Part shown: one piece after another, positions 36,168-41,560 of the stretch
How positions within the stretch are numbered: position 1 is the first letter of the stretch
Layout of the letters: each line of letters begins with the position of its first letter
Assembly: GCA_937872685.1 (NCBI GenBank)
Contig: CALMTS010000105.1
Span: forward strand, 1 to 41,560
Length of the DNA: 41,560 bases
Origin: an uncultured Desulfomicrobium sp.
GTDB taxonomy: Bacteria; Desulfobacterota; Desulfovibrionia; Desulfovibrionales; Desulfomicrobiaceae
Direction of reading: 5' to 3'
Notes under the pieces: model-generated
The model's database searches: none
What the model was told of the DNA's origin: nothing
The model's input: the letters and a program-made list of their open reading frames with translations, nothing else
Made by a program: the position numbers and the translations under genes

Positions 36168-36524
36168 GCAGGTTGCCCGCCCTCCCGCACCGCCCGGGGC
36201 ATACCGCCAGTTCAACGTCCCGCACCCGGCGCCTGCTCACGCGCCAAGACGCAGCCCGCCACCCACACCCAGGATACTTGCCCGGATATTGGGAAAAACA
36301 CCTATGCATACGGCTTGAAATGACCAGAAAATCGGGAGTCGATCCTATCGACACAACCCGCGCCTCTCCATAGATAATCTATTGAATTTCCCCGTGCTCC
36401 ACCATCGCCGGCCCCAGGCCCGGACAGATGCGCAGCGTCACCGCGCAAGGTCAGACCGCCTTCGCGGTGACGTCCACGTTCAGGGGAAAGATACACTCAA
36501 TTTTGCACACGGGAGACGAAAACG
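36168..36524. promoter_or_regulatory. non-coding gap with palindromes and a strong hairpin before the GltB-like gene
   Basis: No gene is supported here. Notable structures: palindrome GTCGAT-CCT-ATCGAC (36338-36352), palindrome ATAGATAATCTAT (36370-36382), and a hairpin with CGTCACCGCG (36436-36445) pairing with CGCGGTGACG (36463-36472), which extends inward by AAGG/CCTT. AT-rich sequence around 36365-36390 may hold a promoter. The hairpin lies 52 nt before the next ATG, without a T-tract, so it may be a leader structure or the 3' end of the preceding transcript. Confidence 0.55.
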
Positions 36525-38165
36525 ATGATCCAATGGCCCAAAAGCAACGATGTTCTCGGCACCACCAACCGCGGAAACCCGGCCGAATCCGGCCTGTGCA
36601 CGTTATGCCGCTCGGACTGCGCCGGAAAATGTGAAACCTGGATGTCCTGTCTCAAGGGGCGGCACATGCTCTACCCCAGGGATTTCGGTTCCGTAACCGC
36701 CGGCAGCGCCAACACCTGCCATGTGGGCGTGAGCTACAACTCCCTGCGCATCCAGGGCTACAACTACGGAGCCCAGGGCGTCGCTTCCGGCCGCACCACC
36801 AATCCCGACGACTGCCTCTTCACCAACGTCTCCCTGGAAACCTCCTTCGGCGCCACCGAAAGGACCAAGGTCCGCATGCCGCTCATGACCGGCGCCCTGG
36901 GTTCGACCTTCATCGCCGCCAAATACTGGGACTCCTTCGCCGCGGGCTGCGCCCTGGTGGGCATTCCCATCGTCATCGGCGAAAACGTGGTGGGCGTGGA
37001 CCGCGCATCCAGCATGGAAAACGGCCGCATCGAGAAATCGCCTGAACTCGACCGCCGCATCGCCGTCTACAACCGCTACTACGACGGCTTCGGCGCAGTC
37101 ATCGTCCAGCTCAACGTCGAGGACGCCCGCAACGGCGTGGCCGAATACGTCATCGAAAAGTACGGCAGCAACGTCTGCATCGAACTCAAGTGGGGACAGG
37201 GCGCCAAGAACATCGGCGGTGAGATCGAGGTCACGAGCCTGGACTACGCCCTGTTCCTGAAAAAGCGCGGCTACCTCGTGGACCCCGACCCCGAACTGCC
37301 CGAAGTGCAGGAAGCCTTCAAGGCCGGCGGCATCAAGGGCTTCGCCCGCCACAGCCGCCTGGGATACACGGACCTGCCCTCGGCCGACGCCGTGCACCAG
37401 AACTTCATGGACACCGTGGCCTACCTGCGCGGGCTCGGCTTCACCAAGATCTCCCTGAAGACCGGCTCCTACGGCATGGAAGCGCTGGCCATGGCCATCA
37501 AGTACGCCTCCGAGGCAAACCTCGACCTGCTGACCATCGACGGCTCCGGCGGCGGCACGGGCATGAGCCCCTGGAACATGATGGAAACCTGGGGCGTGCC
37601 CTCCGTGCTGCTCCACTCCAAGGCCGTGGAATACGCCACCATCCTGGCCGCCACCGGCAAAAAGGTCGTGGACATGTCCTTCGCCGGCGGCCTTGCCCGC
37701 GAAGACCACATCTTCAAGGCCCTGGCCCTGGGCGCGCCCTTCGTCAAACTCGTCTGCATGGGCCGCACCCTCATGATCCCAGGCTTCCTCGGCTCCAACA
37801 TCGAAGGCGCCCTGCACCCCCAGCGCAAGGAACGCATCTCGGGCAACTGGGACACCCTGCCCAAGACCGTGCGCGACATCGGCGAAACGCCCGAACAGAT
37901 CTTCGCCGGATACGAGACCCTCAAGGCCAAGATCGGAGCCGAGGAAATGCGGAGCGTGCCCTACGGCGCCATCGCCGCCTGGACCCTGGCCGACAAGCTC
38001 GGAGCGGGCCTGCAGCAGCTCCTGGCCGGCGCCCGCAAGTTCTCCGTCACGGACATCTCCCGCGGCGACATCGTCTCCGCCAACCGCGAGACCGAACAGG
38101 AAACGGGCATCCGTTTCATCACCGACGTCCAGGACGAGATCGCGCGCAAGATCCTGTCCGCATAG
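36525..38165 (+). CDS. FMN-binding glutamate synthase-type protein (GltB-like, stand-alone)
   Basis: The 546-residue protein matches the central FMN-binding domain of glutamate synthase large subunits: GQGAKNIGGE, SLKTGSYGMEALAMAIKYA, the GGGTGMSPWNMM glutamate-site region, and VDMSFAGGLAREDHIFKALALGA. It lacks the amidotransferase domain and has an N-terminal Cys cluster (C25, C28, C32, C36, C42), likely an Fe-S site or ferredoxin-type contact. Archaeal-type GltB proteins are similar. Its substrate is not certain; without a glutaminase partner in the window it may use free ammonia or act in another amino-group reaction. GGGAGA precedes the ATG. A long terminator hairpin follows. Confidence 0.9.
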   Translation: MIQWPKSNDVLGTTNRGNPAESGLCTLCRSDCAGKCETWMSCLKGRHMLYPRDFGSVTAGSANTCHVGVSYNSLRIQGYNYGAQGVASGRTTNPDDCLFTNVSLETSFGATERTKVRMPLMTGALGSTFIAAKYWDSFAAGCALVGIPIVIGENVVGVDRASSMENGRIEKSPELDRRIAVYNRYYDGFGAVIVQLNVEDARNGVAEYVIEKYGSNVCIELKWGQGAKNIGGEIEVTSLDYALFLKKRGYLVDPDPELPEVQEAFKAGGIKGFARHSRLGYTDLPSADAVHQNFMDTVAYLRGLGFTKISLKTGSYGMEALAMAIKYASEANLDLLTIDGSGGGTGMSPWNMMETWGVPSVLLHSKAVEYATILAATGKKVVDMSFAGGLAREDHIFKALALGAPFVKLVCMGRTLMIPGFLGSNIEGALHPQRKERISGNWDTLPKTVRDIGETPEQIFAGYETLKAKIGAEEMRSVPYGAIAAWTLADKLGAGLQQLLAGARKFSVTDISRGDIVSANRETEQETGIRFITDVQDEIARKILSA

Positions 38166-38173
38166 CAGCATCA

Positions 38174-38215
38174 CGCCAGAGGCGGACCGGCCGCGCGCCG
38201 GATCCGCCTCTGGCG
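38174..38215 (+). terminator. long hairpin terminator after the GltB-like gene
   Basis: A perfect 13-bp stem (CGCCAGAGGCGGA, 38174-38186; TCCGCCTCTGGCG, 38203-38215) encloses an inner CCGG/CCGG stem. It starts eight bases after the stop and is followed by a short ATTTCCC. It separates this gene from the kinase/regulator pair. Confidence 0.78.
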
Positions 38216-38272
38216 GCATTTCCCGTCCTGTGCTAGACGGCCACACGCGGCCGCTGGCCAGGAGAAGCCCCC

Positions 38273-39406
38273 ATGACCTTCCAGACAGACAACACCTACC
38301 CCCTCACCCGCGAAGCCTGGCAGGACTTCGTCGCCCAGCGCCGCAAGACCGAAAACGCCCTGCTCGAGCGCATCAAGGAGCTCGACTGCCTCTACGGCAT
38401 CACCCGCCTGGCCCAGCGCACGCAACAGCCCCTGGATGAACTGCTGGCCGATATCGCCGGGCTCATCCCGGCCTCCTGGCAATACCCCGGCATCGCCTGC
38501 GCCTCCATCCGCCTGGGTGACGCCCGCCACAACTCCCCGAATTTCCGCCCCACCCCGTGGCGCCAATCCAGCCCCATCCTCATCCGCGGCGAGGCCTGCG
38601 GCGAGGTCGAAGTCTGCTATCTCCAGGAATGCCCCGACAGCGACGAAGGCCCCTTCCTGCGCGAAGAACGCAGCCTCATCGACGCCGTGGCCGACCAGAT
38701 CGGCCGCATCGTGGCCCAGCGCCGGGCCGAGGAGCGCATGGGCGCCCTGTCCCGGGAGCTGATCATGGCCCAGGAGAACGAACGCCAGCGCATCGCCCGA
38801 GAACTGCACGACCACCTGGCTCAGGACCTCTCCCTGGCCAAGGCCGACCTGGAGCGCATCCAGTGCGCCCTGTCCGCCGAAGGGCCCTGCCGCGCCCAGA
38901 CCGCGGCCATCGCCGACCGCCTGGCCGCAGCCATCCGCGGCATCCGCGACCTGGCCTACGGCCTCCTGCCGCCCGGCCTGACGGAACTGGGCCTCGTCGA
39001 GACCGTGCTCGCCCACTGCGAGGAGTTCTCCCTGCGCCACGGCATCGTCGTCGATGTCTTCGCCGACGGGCTCGCCGGCGTGGACTTCGATTTCGACACC
39101 CAGATCAACATCTACCGCCTCATCCAGGAGGCACTGAACAACGTGCGCAAGCACGCCCGGGCCAGCCGCGTGGCCATCCGCCTGCTGGGGTCCTACCCGA
39201 GCCTGCTCGTGCGCATCGAGGACGACGGCTGCGGCGCGGATCTGGACGGGTGCCAGGCCGGCCCGGGCCGGCGCATGGGACTGTGGAGCATGCGCGAGCG
39301 GGTCCGCCTGCTGGGCGGGACCATCAGCTTCAAGTCCAAACCCGGCCAGGGCCTGCAGATCCGCATCGAAACCCCCTTGAACCGGAGCAGACGTGAGCAC
39401 ACCTAA
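38273..39406 (+). CDS. NarL-type sensor histidine kinase (cytoplasmic)
   Basis: The 377-residue kinase has a GAF-like N-terminal domain (about 30-145, ACASIRLGD... to AVADQIGRIVAQ), a HisKA_3 dimerisation domain with the phospho-acceptor His in RIARELHDHLAQDL, and a HATPase_c domain with N-box IQEALNNVRKHA and GLWSMRERV. This is the NarX/DesK-type kinase family. No membrane helix is visible. AGGAGA precedes the ATG. It overlaps its partner regulator by 14 bases. Confidence 0.94.
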   Translation: MTFQTDNTYPLTREAWQDFVAQRRKTENALLERIKELDCLYGITRLAQRTQQPLDELLADIAGLIPASWQYPGIACASIRLGDARHNSPNFRPTPWRQSSPILIRGEACGEVEVCYLQECPDSDEGPFLREERSLIDAVADQIGRIVAQRRAEERMGALSRELIMAQENERQRIARELHDHLAQDLSLAKADLERIQCALSAEGPCRAQTAAIADRLAAAIRGIRDLAYGLLPPGLTELGLVETVLAHCEEFSLRHGIVVDVFADGLAGVDFDFDTQINIYRLIQEALNNVRKHARASRVAIRLLGSYPSLLVRIEDDGCGADLDGCQAGPGRRMGLWSMRERVRLLGGTISFKSKPGQGLQIRIETPLNRSRREHT

Positions 39407-40061
39407 ACGCATCCTCATCGTCGACGACCACCCGCTCTACCGCGACGGCCTGCGCGCCCGCCTCTGCGCCAGGCCCGAGTTCACCGTGGTCGGCGAGGCC
39501 GGGAGCTGCGCCGAAGGCCTGCGCATGACCCGCGAACTCGCCCCGGACCTGGCCGTCGTCGACATCTCCCTGCCCGACGGCAGCGGCATCGAACTGACCC
39601 GCGAAATGCGCGCCGCCCGCCCCGGAATGCCCGTGCTCATCGTCAGCATGCACGCCAAGCTCGACTTCATCGCCGCCGCCTTCCAGGCCGGAGCCAGCGG
39701 CTACATGTCCAAGGAATCTGGCGGTGAAGGCATCCTGCAGGCCATCGGCACCGTCCTGAACGGAGGCCAGTATCTCGACGGCTCCCTCTCGCCCACGGTC
39801 CTGCGGCGCCTGAGCGACATCTCCGGCCGCAAGGCCAAGACCATGGACGCATCCTACGGCAGCCTGTCCCAGCGCGAACAGCAGGTCATGCGCCTGCTGG
39901 CCGAAGGCCTGACCCCGGATGAAATCGCGGCCAAGCTCTTCGTCTCCCGCAAGACCGTCCTCAACCACCGATACGCCATCATGACCAAACTCGGCATCAA
40001 GAGCCCCATGGCCTTCGTGCGCCACGCCGCCCGTCTGGGACTCATCGACATGGACGACTAG
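39393..40061 (+). CDS. NarL/FixJ-family response regulator
   Basis: The 222-residue protein has a receiver (acidic DD in VDDHPLYRDG, acceptor Asp in VVDISLPDGSG, Ser/Thr in IVSMHA, Lys in YMSKESG) and a LuxR-type helix-turn-helix (LSQREQQVMRLLAEGLTPDE, then KLFVSRKTVLNHRYAIMTKL). It starts with GTG at 39393, preceded by CGGAG, inside the end of the kinase gene. The pair is set off by a terminator on the left. Targets are unknown; self-control or the neighbouring GltB-like gene are possible. Confidence 0.94.
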   Translation: MSTPKRILIVDDHPLYRDGLRARLCARPEFTVVGEAGSCAEGLRMTRELAPDLAVVDISLPDGSGIELTREMRAARPGMPVLIVSMHAKLDFIAAAFQAGASGYMSKESGGEGILQAIGTVLNGGQYLDGSLSPTVLRRLSDISGRKAKTMDASYGSLSQREQQVMRLLAEGLTPDEIAAKLFVSRKTVLNHRYAIMTKLGIKSPMAFVRHAARLGLIDMDD

Positions 40062-40191
40062 CGTCGCAAAATCCGCGACAGCCCCATTTGCTTCTTTACC
40101 CTGGCGCCAGACGCTTGCTAGGAGAAGACTCCGGCGCGCTTCGAAACGCGCGCCCGAAGTACATTGCGCCCGATTTCATCAAGGATTTCTC
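40062..40191. other. leader region of the CorC-type gene with a GC-rich hairpin
   Basis: A perfect 7-bp stem GGCGCGC/GCGCGCC with loop TTCGAAAC lies at 40133-40154, about 37 nt before the ATG. It has no T-tract, and so looks like a leader structure and not a terminator. AAGGA then precedes the ATG. CorC/CNNM-type genes may be controlled by magnesium, but I see no match to a known riboswitch here. Confidence 0.4.
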
Positions 40192-41502
40192 ATGCTCGGC
40201 TCTTTGCTCTACCTGCTTCTGGTGTTTGCCCTGGTCCTGGCCAACGGATTCTTCGTGGCCTCGGAATTCGCCCTCGTCGGCGTCAGGCGCTCCCGCATCG
40301 CCACCCTGGCCGCCGAGGGCGACAGGAAGGCCAAACGGCTCCTGCGCCTCATCGACCACTTGAACGCCTACATCTCGGCCACCCAGCTGGGCATCACCCT
40401 GGCTTCCCTGGGCCTGGGCTGGATCGGCGAACCCGCCATCGCCGAACTGCTCAACCCGCTGCTCGAAGGACGCGTGCCGCCCGCCGTGCTGCACTCCATC
40501 TCCTTCGCCGTGGCCTTCAGCCTCATCACCTTCCTGCACATCGTCCTGGGCGAACTCGCGCCCAAGACCATCGCCCTGGAAATGGCCGAAAAAACCGCCC
40601 TGGCCATCGCGCTGCCCATGGAAATATTCTACCGGCTCTTCTTCTGGCCCATCCGCCTGCTCGACTGGTCGGGCACGCGCACCGTCCGCCTGCTCGGCTT
40701 CACCCCCAGCGCCACCCACGGCTCGGTCTACACCGAAGACGAACTGCGCATGCTCATCGACGCCAGCTACTCCAGCGGCCAGATCGAGGACGAGAAGCGC
40801 CGCCTCATCCGCCGCGCCTTCGACTTCAACACCACCGAGGCCTGCGAAGCCATGATCCCGCGCTCGGAGATCGCCGCCCTGCCCGTCACCTCCACCCTCG
40901 ACGAGGTCCTCGACGCCTTCCGCATCCACGGCTACTCGCGCCTGCCCGTGTACGGCGCGGACCTCGACGACATGGTCGGCGTCCTCTTCCGCCAGGACAT
41001 GGAACCCTTCATGTCCCGCGAGCCGGGCCTCGTCTTCTCCATGACCGCGCTCCTGCACCCGCCCACCTTCGTCCCCTCGGGCAAGCGCCTGGGCAAGCTC
41101 CTCAAGCAGATGCAGGCCACACGCACCCACCTCGTCTTCGTCATGGACGAATACGGCGGACTCGAAGGCCTCGTCACCCTGGAGGACGTGCTGGAAGAGA
41201 TCGTCGGCGAGATCAACGACGAATACGACGAGGAAGTCCGCTCACAGATCGTGCGCGACGGCGCGGCCTTCGTCATCGACGGCATGCTCGCCGTGCGCGA
41301 CGCCAACCGCAAGCTGAAGATGAAACTGCCCGAGGACGAAGCCTACACCACCATGGCCGGCTTCCTCCTGGCCCAGGCCGGACGCGTCCTGGAACCCGGC
41401 GACGAAGTGCCCGTCAAGGAAGGGGTGTTCAAAGTCGAAAGAGTGGAACGCCGGCGCATCGTACGCATCAGGTTCACGCCGGCGCCTCGCGAAGGGGAGT
41501 AA
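40192..41502 (+). CDS. CNNM/CorC family membrane protein (hemolysin-like, CBS pair)
   Basis: The 436-residue protein has an N-terminal DUF21 (CNNM) transmembrane domain (about 1-190; ANGFFVASEFALVGVRRSRI and GELAPKTIALEM), a CBS pair (about 205-330; EAMIPRSEIAALPV and VFVMDEYGGLEGLVTLEDVL) and a C-terminal CorC_HlyC domain (about 345-430). Proteins of this family are linked to magnesium or cobalt efflux or homeostasis. It is a single-gene unit on the right side of the window. The AAGGA ribosome site supports the start. Confidence 0.95.
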   Translation: MLGSLLYLLLVFALVLANGFFVASEFALVGVRRSRIATLAAEGDRKAKRLLRLIDHLNAYISATQLGITLASLGLGWIGEPAIAELLNPLLEGRVPPAVLHSISFAVAFSLITFLHIVLGELAPKTIALEMAEKTALAIALPMEIFYRLFFWPIRLLDWSGTRTVRLLGFTPSATHGSVYTEDELRMLIDASYSSGQIEDEKRRLIRRAFDFNTTEACEAMIPRSEIAALPVTSTLDEVLDAFRIHGYSRLPVYGADLDDMVGVLFRQDMEPFMSREPGLVFSMTALLHPPTFVPSGKRLGKLLKQMQATRTHLVFVMDEYGGLEGLVTLEDVLEEIVGEINDEYDEEVRSQIVRDGAAFVIDGMLAVRDANRKLKMKLPEDEAYTTMAGFLLAQAGRVLEPGDEVPVKEGVFKVERVERRRIVRIRFTPAPREGE

Positions 41503-41560
41503 GAAGGGAATGCCTCCGGCGGGCAGGGGCCTCGCCCCCTGCACCCCGTTCACATCTTGT
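41503..41560 (+). terminator. GC-rich hairpin after the CorC-type gene
   Basis: GCAGGGG (41523-41529) pairs with CCCCTGC (41536-41542) around a six-base loop, 20 nt after the stop. No T-tract is visible in the short stretch left. It probably ends the transcript, but the window stops soon after. Confidence 0.5.

Noticed and set aside
40102-40118. TGGC and TTGC blocks ahead of the CorC-type gene
   Set aside because: GG and GC are separated by 12 bases instead of 10, which is not compatible with a sigma-54 promoter.

Overview
The window is a gene-dense, GC-rich chromosomal segment that looks like a sulfate-reducing deltaproteobacterium of the Desulfovibrio/Desulfomicrobium type. This is inferred from content: an orange-protein-like cluster with paired ferredoxin-MinD ATPases, many sigma-54 activators, DUF134/UPF0251 regulators, TauE/SafE permeases and a MucR-type zinc-finger regulator. 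I see no rRNA, tRNA, insertion sequence, prophage or CRISPR array. It reads as ordinary core or lineage-specific chromosome that is unusually rich in signalling genes.

Region A (1-9487). A sigma-54 activator without a sensor domain (387-1466, minus) diverges from a long plus-strand operon (1742-9487). The gap carries a well-matched -24/-12 promoter (1639-1655) and, upstream of it, three alternating half-sites (1561-1586). The operon encodes a TauE/SafE permease, a small membrane protein, a PAS-AAA+ protein that has lost the sigma-54 contact loop, a NifX-type cluster-binding protein, a Cache-domain histidine kinase, free-standing receivers, a pseudo-kinase resembling Spo0B/ChpT, and a receiver-kinase hybrid. 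No gene in it has a DNA-binding output domain, so it looks like a self-contained phosphorelay.

Region B (9551-13455, minus). This converges on region A and is built like the orange protein (ORP) loci of Desulfovibrio: a degenerate receiver, an ORP/NifX-like protein, two MinD-type ATPases each with two inserted [4Fe-4S] motifs, a DUF134-NifX fusion with a likely internal translation start, a Gly-rich small ORF, and a stand-alone DUF134 regulator whose 3' end overlaps the Gly-rich ORF in another frame.

Region C (13850-25569, plus). One apparent operon encodes a CBS-ACT protein, a complete branched-chain-amino-acid-type ABC importer (livG, livH, livM, livK, livF), two acyl-CoA-ligase family enzymes (AMP-forming acyl-CoA synthetase and PaaK-like), and at its end an NtrC-type response regulator with a PAS histidine kinase. 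A near-consensus sigma-54 promoter (13792-13808) precedes it. The layout suggests uptake and CoA activation of a carboxylic or aryl acid under autogenous two-component control.

Region D (25626-30717). Housekeeping and membrane genes: YajQ and a small membrane protein (minus), MucR (plus), then a minus-strand operon with a small membrane protein, a second TauE/SafE permease, a DUF4881-like lipoprotein, two membrane proteins and a receiver.

Region E (31007-41502, plus). A membrane-bound Cache-HAMP-AAA+ regulator with GAFSEA in place of GAFTGA and a winged-helix-like C-terminus, a PEP-synthase-like protein with no PEP-binding barrel, an orphan GltB-type FMN protein with an N-terminal Cys cluster, a NarL-type kinase/regulator pair, and a CNNM/CorC-type membrane protein.
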